22,502 nucleotides of DNA from CAZPLZ01 sp964587525 (GCA_964587525.1 CAZPLZ010000028.1:1-22502); one strand, 5' to 3'. Positions 5,851 through 14,082 are shown, numbered from the stretch's first letter. Notes: generated from the letters alone by a model not told the origin. Made by a program: numbers and translations.

Positions 5851-6777
5851 ATGTATTCTGGGACTTTGAATAAGCATAATAGAGCTATGGCGGAGGTCCG
5901 GCGAGTCATCACGGACGAGGAGGCCCAGTTCTTTCTGGACAACGGCTTTCTGATCATTCGGGGGTTGCTGGCGGGAAAAGAGCTCGGCCGGCTTCAGGCG
6001 GATACGGGGGAGCTGGTGGAGCTCGGGTCGAGGGAGGGTCAGCAAGGCCCGGACTGCCGGTACGGGACGGGGCACCAATCAGGAAAGACCGTGCTGTGCC
6101 GCATCGATTACGTCATCGACAAGCGGGAGGCCTGCAAGGTGTTGCTCGGCCACCCGTTTATCCTCCGCTCCGTGGAGAGGCTGATGGGGCCTGATTTCAT
6201 TCCCACCTGGGACGCCATGGTGCTCAAGATGCCCGGGGAGGGCATCATCGTGCCGTGGCACCGGGATGCCGCTGTCGGCCACGTCGGCGATGAGCCGATC
6301 TTCAACGTGGACTTCTACCTGGACGAGGCCACGCTCGGAAACTGCCTGTGGATCTACCCCGGCAGCCAGCGTTGGAACAGCGAGCAGGTGGAGCGGATCA
6401 CCAGGCAGTCAGGGTTCTCCACCGCGGGAGCGGTGCCGGTACCGATGCAACCCGGCGACGTCCTTTTTCACGACATCCGTCTCGTTCACGGATCGCCATC
6501 GACCAGCGCCGCGACATTGCGTCGGGTGGTGTATTACGAGTTTCGTCCCGCGCATGTGGAGTCATCCCAGGGACCGCATAAGCCGGAGTACATTCCGCTC
6601 AAGCAGCGGGTCCTGCTGGATTGCATCGAGCGGCGTGCCAAGGCGGACTACGTTGGGACCGAGGAGCCATACCAGTACAACTCGCCCCCTCCGTTCGCCG
6701 TGGCGTGGACGCCCGGAACAGGAGTGCCGACGCACCGCTACCCACACGAGCAGTACTGGCGCGCTGGCAAACCGTAA
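5851..6777 (+). CDS. Phytanoyl-CoA dioxygenase (PhyH) family protein
   Basis: The protein has 308 residues, typical for bacterial PhyH-type Fe(II)/2-oxoglutarate oxygenases. The iron triad is visible: His137-Arg-Asp139 in VPWHRDA and His213 in DIRLVHGSP, with Arg224 or Arg225 nearby as the expected 2-oxoglutarate ligand. The N-terminus ITDEEAQFFLDNGFLIIRGLL is the usual PhyH opening. Bacterial members hydroxylate varied small molecules, so the eukaryotic phytanoyl-CoA substrate should not be assumed. GAGGGTG lies about 7 nt before the ATG at 5851; a second ATG at 5887 (MAEVRRVITDEE) is possible and nearer the family start. The sulfatase begins 18 nt downstream, so the two are probably cotranscribed and may act on one sulfated compound. 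Confidence 0.92.
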   Translation: MYSGTLNKHNRAMAEVRRVITDEEAQFFLDNGFLIIRGLLAGKELGRLQADTGELVELGSREGQQGPDCRYGTGHQSGKTVLCRIDYVIDKREACKVLLGHPFILRSVERLMGPDFIPTWDAMVLKMPGEGIIVPWHRDAAVGHVGDEPIFNVDFYLDEATLGNCLWIYPGSQRWNSEQVERITRQSGFSTAGAVPVPMQPGDVLFHDIRLVHGSPSTSAATLRRVVYYEFRPAHVESSQGPHKPEYIPLKQRVLLDCIERRAKADYVGTEEPYQYNSPPPFAVAWTPGTGVPTHRYPHEQYWRAGKP

Positions 6778-6795
6778 CCCCTGATTGGTGCCTGA

Positions 6796-8148
6796 ATGAG
6801 CGGCGAGCAGTACCGGAACGTCATGCTGTTGATTGCGGACGACTGGTCGCCCATGGCGGGATGTTACGGCCATTCGGTCATTCGCACCCCGAACATCGAC
6901 GCGTTCGCCAAGGAAGCGATACTCTTCGAGCAGGCGTACTGCGCCAGCCCTTCGTGCGCGGCCAGCCGGGCCACGATCCTCACCGGGCTGCACAGCCACA
7001 CCCACGGCCAGTACGGGCACTGCCACGGCACCCATGGGTTTCGCACCCACGAGCACGTGGCTTCCATTCCCCGGGTCCTGAAGCCGTTGGGGTTCAAGAC
7101 CGCGTGCGTGGGCAAGCTGCATGCCAAGCCGTACCCGGTGTATCCGTTCGATGAGAGCGAGGTGGGAAATCCCTGGCGGACCGACGAGCTGGTGGAGAGG
7201 GCTGGCCGGTTCTTGCGCGCCGCCGGCAAGGATCCGTTCTACCTCCACGTCGGCTCGGCGTATCCCCATCGCCAGGGAGACGGGTTCGGGCTGAACCACC
7301 CCGATGGCGGATTCAACGACACGTTGTACCGGCCCGAGGATGTGCTGGTCCCGCCCTTCCTTCCCGACGTGCCCGAGGTCCGGCGGGACCTGGTGGACTA
7401 CTACGGCGCGGTGACCCGGTACGACGGATTCGTGGGAAACATGCTGAGAGTGCTGGAAAGTGCCGGAAGGCTTGACGACACGCTGGTCATCGTCATGAGT
7501 GACCACGGCATGCCGTTCCCGGGAGCGAAGGCTTCGTCATATGACACCGGCCATCACTGTCCTCTGCTGATCCGCAGTCCGGATCAGCAGGGCCGGGGGT
7601 TAAGGAGCCGGGCGATGATCAGTTGGGTGGACCTGGCGCCGACCGTATATGACTGGTGCCGCGTGCCTGACGAGGCCGTTCCGAAAGAGCTACCCGGCCG
7701 CTCGCTGATCCCCATCCTGAAAGAGTCCGATCCCGTGGGGTGGGACGAGGTGTACTACGCCCATTGCTTCCATGAGGTGACGAACTATTTCCCATACCGG
7801 GTGCTCCGGCGCCGCCGGTATAAATATGTGAGAAACCTGGCCCATGAACTGGCGCAGCCGCTGCCCTCGGACCTGTTTCGATGTCGGTCGTGGGCAGCGG
7901 TGCGCAAGGAGGGGATGGAGAAGCTGGGTTTACGTTCGGTGAAAAACTTCCTGCACCGGGAGCCCGAAGAGCTGTTTGACCTTGAGACCGACCTTATGGA
8001 AACTGCCAACCGGATCGCCGATCCGGCGCTGGCTAGATTGCTGGAGGAGATGCGCCGTGCCGTGGTCGAGTTCCGCGTCCGCACGCAGGACCCGTGGCTG
8101 GAGCCCTCGTTCCAGCAGGGCGAGGTGTCCGAGTCGGGTCCGACGTAG
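6796..8148 (+). CDS. Type I (formylglycine) sulfatase with CxAxR active site
   Basis: The protein has 450 residues. Metal ligands Asp15-Asp16 occur in LLIADDW, and Asp236-His237 in VIVMSDHGMPF. The catalytic Cys54 lies in SPSCAASRATILTG, followed by Lys107 in VGKLHA. The layout resembles N-sulfoglucosamine sulfohydrolase-like sulfatases. The modification site reads C-A-A-S-R rather than the common C-x-P-S-R; a CxAxR form is known to be converted to formylglycine by anaerobic (radical SAM) maturases. No signal peptide is present, so it is predicted cytoplasmic and would act on an imported sulfate ester or sulfamate. No maturase gene is in the window. It follows the PhyH-like gene by 18 nt. Confidence 0.94.
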   Translation: MSGEQYRNVMLLIADDWSPMAGCYGHSVIRTPNIDAFAKEAILFEQAYCASPSCAASRATILTGLHSHTHGQYGHCHGTHGFRTHEHVASIPRVLKPLGFKTACVGKLHAKPYPVYPFDESEVGNPWRTDELVERAGRFLRAAGKDPFYLHVGSAYPHRQGDGFGLNHPDGGFNDTLYRPEDVLVPPFLPDVPEVRRDLVDYYGAVTRYDGFVGNMLRVLESAGRLDDTLVIVMSDHGMPFPGAKASSYDTGHHCPLLIRSPDQQGRGLRSRAMISWVDLAPTVYDWCRVPDEAVPKELPGRSLIPILKESDPVGWDEVYYAHCFHEVTNYFPYRVLRRRRYKYVRNLAHELAQPLPSDLFRCRSWAAVRKEGMEKLGLRSVKNFLHREPEELFDLETDLMETANRIADPALARLLEEMRRAVVEFRVRTQDPWLEPSFQQGEVSESGPT

Positions 8149-8197
8149 AGGTTGCGGCTTGGGGGACCGGTGCGGCAAGTCTGACCCGAGATCGCCC

Positions 8198-8227
8198 TTG
8201 CCAAGGTGCAACCCAACGCATTACAAT
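8198..8227 (+). promoter_or_regulatory. Predicted promoter of the VapBC-like pair
   Basis: TTGCCA (8198-8203, 5/6) and TACAAT (8222-8227, 5/6) are separated by 18 nt. Transcription would start near 8234, just before the Shine-Dalgarno GGGAGGA. This is the best sigma70-like match seen in the window. Confidence 0.6.
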
Positions 8228-8247
8228 GGGATGCGGGAGGATACCCC

Positions 8248-8505
8248 ATGTCAACCCAGGTTGTGGTCAGGATGCCGGACCGGCTGGTCCGGGAAGTGGA
8301 TGCGGCGGCGCGGCGACTGGCCCGCCGGCGATCCGACGTGATCCGTCTCGCCGTCGAGCAATGGCTGCCCGCCCGCGCGAACGACGGGGGTCGGACCGCG
8401 CGTGAGCGGGCGCGCCGGCTGATTGGCTCGCTTGACTCCGGCATACCCGACCTGGCGAGACGGCACCGCGACTATCTGATCGAATCCCTGCGCCTTGCCC
8501 GTTGA
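8248..8505 (+). CDS. RHH (CopG-like) antitoxin of a VapBC-like pair
   Basis: The protein has 85 residues. STQVVVRMPDRLVREVDAAA followed by RRRSDVIRLAVEQWL is a standard ribbon-helix-helix fold: beta strand residues 3-8, then two helices with the usual Ser-Asp-Val-Ile turn. The tail (TARERARRLIGSLDSG, then DLARRHRDYLIESL) is the toxin-neutralising part expected of an antitoxin. The ATG at 8248 has GGGAGGA 6 nt upstream; the frame extends further up but without support. Its stop lies within the PIN gene, an 11-nt overlap. It probably represses the promoter at 8198-8227. Confidence 0.88.
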   Translation: MSTQVVVRMPDRLVREVDAAARRLARRRSDVIRLAVEQWLPARANDGGRTARERARRLIGSLDSGIPDLARRHRDYLIESLRLAR

Positions 8506-8908
8506 AGTTGTTCTGGATACGGGGGCGCTCGTGTCCCTCCTCGACCGCCGGCAACTAGATCACGCCGCGTGTCGGGCGGTGTACGCCGATCTGGACGGGC
8601 GCGTGGTGACAACGGAGGCCGTTGTAACGGAATCCTGCCATCTCCTTGCCAGGGTGCCCCGCGGCGTCGAGCGGTGTCTGGAGTTCGTTCTCGAATCTGG
8701 CGTGATCGTGGTTCCCATCACCGTTGAATCGCTTCGCCGCGCGCTCGCCCTGATCAGAAAGTATCACGACAGCCCGATGGACTATGCGGACGCGACGCTG
8801 GTCGTCCTGGCGGAGGAAATCGGGACGGATCGTGTCTTCACGCTGGATCGCCGGGGGTTCACGGCGTACCGCCTGCACGGTCGCCGGGCGTTTCGTATCA
8901 TGCCCTGA
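8495..8908 (+). CDS. vapC: PIN-domain ribonuclease toxin (VapC-like)
   Basis: The 137-residue protein has the PIN domain acidic residues: Asp8 in VVLDTGALVSLLD, Glu41 or Glu46 in TTEAVVTESCHLL, Asp96 and Asp99 in SPMDYADATLVVLAEE, and Asp118 in VFTLDRRGF. PIN toxins are Mg-dependent RNases cutting tRNA or rRNA. The TTG start lies inside the antitoxin gene, so translation depends on the antitoxin being read. A later in-frame start would cut the first strand and Asp8, so TTG is preferred. The pair interrupts the plus-strand catabolic run between the sulfatase and the aminotransferase. Confidence 0.9.
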   Translation: MPVEVVLDTGALVSLLDRRQLDHAACRAVYADLDGRVVTTEAVVTESCHLLARVPRGVERCLEFVLESGVIVVPITVESLRRALALIRKYHDSPMDYADATLVVLAEEIGTDRVFTLDRRGFTAYRLHGRRAFRIMP

Positions 8909-8944
8909 CTCGGCGCCATACACTACAACTAAGGCGGGGCGAGG

Positions 8945-10210
8945 ATGACCCAAGAGACATTGGCGGCGAAGGGAGGACCGAGGGCGGTCCCGGAGGGCTC
9001 GATCAGGCCCTGGCCCGAGATCGACGAGGTGGACCGCTCGATGGTCATGGCGTCGCTGGCGGGGGGCCAGCACGCCCACGGCCCCAACTGCAAGGCGCTG
9101 GAGCAGGAGTTCGCGAAGTGGAACGGGAACCGGCATGCGCTCACCACGAACTCGGGCACGGCTGCCCTCCACATGGCCCTGGCGGCCGGCGGGATCTCGG
9201 CGGGGGATGAGGTGCTGGTGCCCGCCTACTCCTGGCCCTCTTCGGCCACCTGCGTCCTGCATCACAACGCGATCCCTGTGTTCGTGGATATCAATTTCGA
9301 CACGATGAACATGGACGAGGAAAAGATCGAGGCCGCGATCACGCCCAAGACGAGGGCGGTGATGGCCGTGCACCTGCACGGGCTTTCCATGAACATGGAC
9401 CGGGTGATGGAGATCGCCCGCCGGCACGGCCTCTTCGTGGTGGAGGACTGCTGCCAGGCCCAGGGCGCCACCTGGCGGGGCCGCAAGGTGGGCGTTTTCG
9501 GCCACTGTGCCGCGTTCAGTTTCAACCAGAACAAGGTGATGTGCTCCGGCGAGGGTGGGATGCTGGTGACCGAGGACGGGAAGCTGGCCGAGGCGGCGGA
9601 CCGGCTGCGGTATTTCGGGGAGTCCCGCGAGCCCTCCAAGGGCCCCGACGCCCATGACTACGCCTTGGGCTGGATGTACCGGAACAACGACCTCACGGCG
9701 GCGTTCGGCCGGGCGCAGCTCTCCAAGCTGGACCGGAACTTGCGCGTGATGCGCGAAAACGCGGAGCTGCTCGCCAGGCTCTTGGCCGGGACGCCGAACC
9801 TCATCCTGCCCCGAAGCATCGAGGGCGCCGGCCACAACTGGTACAACTACACGGTCCGGTTCGACATGGCCGCGCTGGGGCACGCGGGTGACGCGGCCGC
9901 CTTCCGGGACCGGCTGGTGGCCGCCCTGCGGGCGGAGGGTGTGGACACAGGCGTCTGGCAGGCGTTCATCCTGCCGGCGATGACCGTCTTCCGCGCCCGG
10001 AACGCCTATGGCCACGGGTGCCCCTGGAACTGTCCCTGGTCCCAGCCGGTGGACTACTCACTCGGCCAGTTCCCGCTTGCCCTGTGGCACAGCGACTGGC
10101 ACACGGGGATGACCACGCCGCTGCGGCACCCCAATGGCCCGGGAGTGGTCGAGCTCGTCGCCAAAGGGATCCGGAAAGTCATGGAGCAGCCGGCATCGGT
10201 TCCTTCGTAG
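8945..10210 (+). CDS. DegT/DnrJ/EryC1/StrS-family PLP aminotransferase
   Basis: The 421-residue protein shows the family order: SGTAALHMALAAGGISAGDEVLVPAYSW, Asp168 in VVEDCCQAQGA (contact to the PLP ring nitrogen) and the PLP lysine Lys197 in SFNQNKVMCSGEGGMLVT (each partly quoted). Members transfer an amino group to keto sugars or keto-cyclitols, for example in aminoglycoside or O-antigen sugars. Some act in the reverse, catabolic direction. Nearby Gfo/Idh oxidoreductases could supply or use the keto form. The C-terminus has an aromatic-rich CPWNCPWSQPVDYSLGQ segment. The exact substrate cannot be called. The ATG is preceded by GGGGCGAGG. It is followed after 21 nt by the propeller gene. 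Confidence 0.93.
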   Translation: MTQETLAAKGGPRAVPEGSIRPWPEIDEVDRSMVMASLAGGQHAHGPNCKALEQEFAKWNGNRHALTTNSGTAALHMALAAGGISAGDEVLVPAYSWPSSATCVLHHNAIPVFVDINFDTMNMDEEKIEAAITPKTRAVMAVHLHGLSMNMDRVMEIARRHGLFVVEDCCQAQGATWRGRKVGVFGHCAAFSFNQNKVMCSGEGGMLVTEDGKLAEAADRLRYFGESREPSKGPDAHDYALGWMYRNNDLTAAFGRAQLSKLDRNLRVMRENAELLARLLAGTPNLILPRSIEGAGHNWYNYTVRFDMAALGHAGDAAAFRDRLVAALRAEGVDTGVWQAFILPAMTVFRARNAYGHGCPWNCPWSQPVDYSLGQFPLALWHSDWHTGMTTPLRHPNGPGVVELVAKGIRKVMEQPASVPS

Positions 10211-10231
10211 GCAGCGGAGGAGCATGATCAC

Positions 10232-11485
10232 TTGGTGAGGGCCATCGCCCTCCTGGCTCTCCTGCTGCTGGCAGGAGAGCGCCGCGCCGAGGGGGCGCCG
10301 AGGGTGGAGGACTGGCCGCAATGGCGCGGTCCAAATCGGGACGGTACTTCCAGGGAAAAGGGCTGGCGGGCTGTGTGGCCAGCGGCAGGGCCGAAGGTGT
10401 GCTGGAAAGTTAACGTGGGCAGGGGCTACGCCGCGGTCTCCGTGGTGGGATCCCGGCTCTACACGGCCGGGAACCACAAAAACACCGATACGGTGTGGTG
10501 TCTCGACGCAAAAACCGGCGACACGATCTGGAAGTACAGCTACCCCTGTCCAGGCGCCGGAGGCGGATTTCCCGGCCCCCGGGTGACGCCCACCGTGGAC
10601 GGCGATCTGTTGTACACCGTGAGTGTCCTGGGCCAGGTGTTCTGCTTGGAGGCCAAAACCGGAAACCTGCGCTGGTCTGTAGATACAGGGAACATGAACC
10701 GCACGCGGGGCCCTCCTTACTGGCACGGCGCCTCCTGCCACCCGTTGATTGAAAAAGACTTGCTCATCCTGGAGGTGGGGGCCGAGGGAGGAAATTTTGC
10801 TGCCTTCAACAAGCGTACCGGGAAGTTGGTCTGGCAGGCTGGAGACCAGCGGCTTGGCTACTCCTCGCCGGTCTGTGCGGACATCAACGGCGTCAGGACG
10901 CTGGTGGCCTTCTCCGGTTCGGCGATCGTCGGTATGGATCCTTTCACGGGAAGCCAGCTATGGGCCTTCCCGTGCAAGGTGGAGTTTCAAGGTTCCATCG
11001 CGACGCCGGTGGTCTTCAACGACCAGGTGTTTGTTTCCTCGTTCTATTTCGACCAGGCCGGGGTGCTTCTGCGTATTGAGGATGGAAGGCCGAGCGTGGT
11101 GTGGCAGACCAGGGAGATGCAGAATCACTTCAACGCATGCGTGCTGTGGAAGGGACACCTGTACGGGTTTCATGGGTACGCGCGCAAGCAGGATTCTTCG
11201 CGAGGTGACGCGTATCTGGGATGCCTGAACGCCCGCACGGGGAAGCTCACGTGGTCGCAGGACGTGGGGGGTGTCGGAGGCCTGATGATGGCGGACGGGA
11301 ATTTAATTCTTCTGACTGAGCCCGGCGAGCTGATGGTCGCTGAAGCTTCTCCCAAGCGGTTCAAGCCGGTTTCCCGCGCCCACGTAATTGGCGAGCACTG
11401 CTGGACCATGCCGGTCCTGTCCCACGGGAGGATTTACTGCCGCAACCACCGGGGCGACGTGGTCTGCCTGGACGTAAGGCGTTAG
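10232..11485 (+). CDS. Exported PQQ-like (BamB-type) beta-propeller protein
   Basis: The protein has 417 residues. A signal peptide (RAIALLALLLLAGERRAEG) precedes DWPQWRGPNRDGTS, the standard opening of PQQ-like repeat proteins. The blade motif recurs several times: CLDAKTGDTIWKY, CLEAKTGNLRWS, FNKRTGKLVWQ, MDPFTGSQLWAF, CLNARTGKLTWS and a final VVCLDVRR that closes the ring. The start is TTG (10232) or GTG (10235), after GGAGGAG. It lacks the catalytic residues of true quinoprotein alcohol dehydrogenases as far as I can see, so a scaffold or binding role outside the cytoplasm is as likely as an enzyme. Lying in a run of sugar enzymes, it may handle the same substrate. Confidence 0.9.
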   Translation: MVRAIALLALLLLAGERRAEGAPRVEDWPQWRGPNRDGTSREKGWRAVWPAAGPKVCWKVNVGRGYAAVSVVGSRLYTAGNHKNTDTVWCLDAKTGDTIWKYSYPCPGAGGGFPGPRVTPTVDGDLLYTVSVLGQVFCLEAKTGNLRWSVDTGNMNRTRGPPYWHGASCHPLIEKDLLILEVGAEGGNFAAFNKRTGKLVWQAGDQRLGYSSPVCADINGVRTLVAFSGSAIVGMDPFTGSQLWAFPCKVEFQGSIATPVVFNDQVFVSSFYFDQAGVLLRIEDGRPSVVWQTREMQNHFNACVLWKGHLYGFHGYARKQDSSRGDAYLGCLNARTGKLTWSQDVGGVGGLMMADGNLILLTEPGELMVAEASPKRFKPVSRAHVIGEHCWTMPVLSHGRIYCRNHRGDVVCLDVRR

Positions 11486-11496
11486 CGCCGCCGGGG

Positions 11497-11512
11497 TATG
11501 GTAAGCTCTGCG
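11497..11512 (+). promoter_or_regulatory. Shared start-proximal element, copy 1 (-10-like)
   Basis: TATGGTAAGCTCTGCG lies 5 nt before the ATG of the MDR dehydrogenase. A copy differing at one base (TATGATAAGCTCTGCG) lies before the next gene. The left part resembles a -10 box, but no good -35 is found at the right distance. Confidence 0.4.
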
Positions 11513-11517
11513 AGGAC

Positions 11518-12552
11518 ATGGTTATCCGGGAAGTGGTGGTGACGGGACAGAACCAGGTCGAGCTCAGGACAGGAAAACTGGACGAGCGCTCACTGGGCCC
11601 GGATGAGCTGCTCATCGACACCGAGCGCACCTTCATCAGCACCGGCACCGAGCTGGCCAACTACACCGGCCGCGAGCCCAAGGTGTTCCAGCGCGGAGCC
11701 TGGTGCGCCTATCCCTGGCGATCGGGCTACGCCAACGTCGGAACCGTGCGGGCGGTGGGGCCGGGCGTGAAGCGCGCCAAGGTGGGTGAGCGGGTCTTCA
11801 CGTTCGGCAACCACGCGTCAGCCATCCGTTACAGCGAGCGCCGGCTGGTGATCGCCGTGCCGGAGGGATTGGATCTGTCGGTGGTGGCGGCTTCCCGCAT
11901 GGCGGGGGTGGCCTTCACCGCGATAATCCTGGCCCAGATCCGCGGGAATCCCTGGGTGGTGGTGTTCGGGCTCGGCCCGGTGGGGAACCTTGCGGCGCAG
12001 GCCTTCCGGATCCGCGGCTGCCAGGTCATTGGGGTGGACCCGGTGGAGGCCCGGCGCCAGCTCGCCCAGAAGTGTGGCATCACGCGAACCGTCGGTGGCT
12101 CCGCTGAAGAAGTCTGGCAGGCCATCGCGGGGTTGACCGGCGGCCGGATGGCCGATATCACCGTGGATGCGGTGGGTCACAGTGCGGTGGTGATGCAGGC
12201 TCTGAAGGCCACCGCCAGCTTCGGGCAGATTGTCCTGCTGGGCACCCCGCGAGTATCCGTCCAGGGGGACCTCACCGAGTTGCTTTCGGACGTGCATCTG
12301 CGGTTCATCACCGTGCGCGGGGCGCTCGAGTGGTGCCTGCCGATGTACCCGGAGACCGGCGTGGCTGACTCGCTGCTCAGCAAGCAGGAGATGATCTTTG
12401 AATGGCTCAGACGAGGCGACTTGAACCTGTCTTCTCTCATCTCTCATGTCCTGAAACCCGAGCAGATTCGTGAGGCCTACGAGGGACTCGAGCATCATCC
12501 CGAAACCTACACAGGCGTGGCGCTGGACTGGACCGAGGTGGCCCGCGTGTAG
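11518..12552 (+). CDS. MDR-superfamily dehydrogenase lacking zinc ligands
   Basis: The 344-residue protein is a medium-chain dehydrogenase/reductase. An N-terminal GroES-like half contains FISTGTELANYTGREP and WRSGYANVGTVRAVGPGV. The Rossmann half contains VVVFGLGPVGNLAAQAF, and IGVDPVEARR follows. The catalytic-zinc Cys and GHE motif and the four-Cys structural lobe of zinc alcohol dehydrogenases are absent. The STGTEL-type N-terminus is characteristic of the subgroup that includes bacteriochlorophyllide dehydrogenase-like proteins and partners of Gfo/Idh enzymes. It probably oxidises or reduces a sugar or cyclitol hydroxyl with NAD(P). The Gfo/Idh gene follows 41 nt downstream, so shared transcription is likely. 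Confidence 0.9.
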   Translation: MVIREVVVTGQNQVELRTGKLDERSLGPDELLIDTERTFISTGTELANYTGREPKVFQRGAWCAYPWRSGYANVGTVRAVGPGVKRAKVGERVFTFGNHASAIRYSERRLVIAVPEGLDLSVVAASRMAGVAFTAIILAQIRGNPWVVVFGLGPVGNLAAQAFRIRGCQVIGVDPVEARRQLAQKCGITRTVGGSAEEVWQAIAGLTGGRMADITVDAVGHSAVVMQALKATASFGQIVLLGTPRVSVQGDLTELLSDVHLRFITVRGALEWCLPMYPETGVADSLLSKQEMIFEWLRRGDLNLSSLISHVLKPEQIREAYEGLEHHPETYTGVALDWTEVARV

Positions 12553-12575
12553 GAGGCTGCGGGGGACGGCAGGGA

Positions 12576-12591
12576 TATGATAAGCTCTGCG
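12576..12591 (+). promoter_or_regulatory. Shared start-proximal element, copy 2 (-10-like)
   Basis: TATGATAAGCTCTGCG lies 2 nt before the ATG of the Gfo/Idh gene and matches copy 1 at 15 of 16 bases. TATGAT is 5/6 of the -10 consensus, which would give a leaderless or nearly leaderless transcript from within the operon. Confidence 0.45.
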
Positions 12592-12593
12592 CC

Positions 12594-13715
12594 ATGCGGA
12601 TCAATTTCCATGGGAAGCTGGTGGGCGATCCGGAAATCCGGGCCGGATTTATCGGGTGCGGGTCTCACTCCTTCCGGAATATTTACCCCGTCTTGCAGTT
12701 CGCCCCGGTCAATCTGGTTGCGGTGTGCGATCTGGATGAGGAGCGGGCCAGGGCCTTTGCGGCCAAGTTCGGCGCCGGGCGATCCTACACGGACTACCGG
12801 AAAATGCTGGACGCGGAAAACCTCGATGCAGTCTTTGTCGTCACGGGATTCGACCGAAACGGGAAGCCCTCTTATCCCCCCATCGTGGCTGACTGCCTGC
12901 GGGCTGGGGTCCACGTGTGGATGGAAAAACCGCCGGCGCACACCTGCGCCGGCGTCGAGCTGATGCAGGAGGCTGCCGGGGCGAGCGGCAAGCATGCGAT
13001 GGTGGGTTTCAAAAAAATGTTCGGCCAGGCCAACGAAAAGGCCAAGGAGCTGGCTGCGGCAGCCGAGTTCGGCCGGATCTCGCTGGTCACCATCCAGTAC
13101 CCGATGGGGATTCCAACTCCCCAGGAATTTCAGCGGTACGCGCGGAACACACCGGATGGCCGCCCCGTGCTCGGGTTCCTGGATCACCTCTGCCATCCAA
13201 TCTCCCTCATGGTCTTCCTGCTGGGGATGCCGGACGAGTTCATCTATGAGCGCGGCGCGACGGGCGCGGGCGTGGCGACGTTCTCCTTTGCCTCCGGGGT
13301 GATCGCCGCGGTGGCCTTCAGCCATCACGGCGCTTTGAACGGCGGGATGGAGCGGACCATGATCGTCTCGGAGAGCGGGAGACACATCACCGTGGACAAC
13401 AATATCCGCCTCAGTTATCACCGCGATCCGCAGCGGGGCTATGGCGAGACGCCCTCGTTCTTCACGGGGGCGCCTGAGCAGGTGACCGCTGTCTGGGAGC
13501 CTGAGTTCTCTCTCGCGGCGCTGTACAACCAGGGCCTGTTTTTGCAGGGCTTTTACGGCGAGGTGAACGAGTTCGCGCGGTCCATCTTGGAAGGCCGCCC
13601 GCCGGCCAGGGGCACCCTGGAGCAGGCCTGGCAGGTGACCCGGATCTTCGAGGCCTTCGCGGAAGGTCCGCGCCGGGTCATTTCCCTCAGGGCAGGAGCC
13701 CCGGCGCGTGAGTGA
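12594..13715 (+). CDS. Gfo/Idh/MocA-family oxidoreductase (first of three)
   Basis: The 373-residue protein has a Rossmann NAD(P)-binding domain (GFIGCGSHSF at 18-27, CDLDEERARAF at 45-55) and the EKPP motif (Glu111-Lys112-Pro113), whose Lys is usually catalytic. DHLCH (Asp197 to His201) supplies the second catalytic site. Residues 1-13 precede the usual family start, so a later start is conceivable, although the element just upstream supports this ATG. The family oxidises or reduces carbons of sugars, inositols and glycosides. The overlap with the cupin (8 nt), and of the cupin with the isomerase (4 nt), suggests the three act on one substrate. The large spread between the three Gfo/Idh proteins here argues against a recent duplication. 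Confidence 0.93.
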   Translation: MRINFHGKLVGDPEIRAGFIGCGSHSFRNIYPVLQFAPVNLVAVCDLDEERARAFAAKFGAGRSYTDYRKMLDAENLDAVFVVTGFDRNGKPSYPPIVADCLRAGVHVWMEKPPAHTCAGVELMQEAAGASGKHAMVGFKKMFGQANEKAKELAAAAEFGRISLVTIQYPMGIPTPQEFQRYARNTPDGRPVLGFLDHLCHPISLMVFLLGMPDEFIYERGATGAGVATFSFASGVIAAVAFSHHGALNGGMERTMIVSESGRHITVDNNIRLSYHRDPQRGYGETPSFFTGAPEQVTAVWEPEFSLAALYNQGLFLQGFYGEVNEFARSILEGRPPARGTLEQAWQVTRIFEAFAEGPRRVISLRAGAPARE

Positions 13716-14082
13716 CCCCGTGCTTCCGGCGGCGCAGGCGCAACGCGTCGAGGAGGAATGGGGAAGCCTATGCTGGCTCGCCAGCAGCAGCATCGGCCAG
13801 GTGGACCGCATGACCGTGGGGCGGGTCTCCATCAAGGCGGGAAGGGCCAATCCCCGGCATTTCCATCCCAACTGTGACGAGGTGCTCTACCTGCTCAAGG
13901 GAAGGCTGGAGCACACGCTGGGCGACCGTACCATGGTGCTCAATGCCGGCGACACGCTGGTTATCAGGACTGGCGAGGTGCATAATGCCAGGAACATTGG
14001 CGGGGAGGACGCGGATATGATCGTTGTTTATAACGCGGGCGAGCGGCAATTCAAGTTGGAGGAGCCGGGGGCAGGCCGATGA
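13708..14082 (+). CDS. Small single-domain cupin
   Basis: The 124 residues hold both cupin motifs. Motif 1 is ANPRHFHPNCDEVLYLLKG, with metal ligands His51, His53 and Glu58. Motif 2 is GDTLVIRTGEVHNARN, with His92. A mononuclear metal site is therefore complete. The start is GTG, 8 nt inside the end of the Gfo/Idh gene. Such proteins are often sugar isomerases, lyases or ligand sensors in carbohydrate operons; the length fits a pure catalytic or binding barrel without a DNA-binding domain. It overlaps the next gene by ATGA. Confidence 0.92.
   Translation: MSDPVLPAAQAQRVEEEWGSLCWLASSSIGQVDRMTVGRVSIKAGRANPRHFHPNCDEVLYLLKGRLEHTLGDRTMVLNAGDTLVIRTGEVHNARNIGGEDADMIVVYNAGERQFKLEEPGAGR

Noticed and set aside
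6562..7506. 314-codon open frame on the minus strand
   Set aside because: It is opposite the PhyH and sulfatase genes, which carry full catalytic motifs; a shadow.
8555..10015. 486-codon open frame on the minus strand
   Set aside because: It lies opposite the aminotransferase and PIN genes, which have clear motifs. Its product is His/Gly/Arg/Pro-rich with no pattern, as expected for an antisense frame in GC-rich DNA.
12507..13871. 454-codon open frame on the minus strand
   Set aside because: It mirrors the first Gfo/Idh gene; low-complexity, no recognisable domain or ribosome site.
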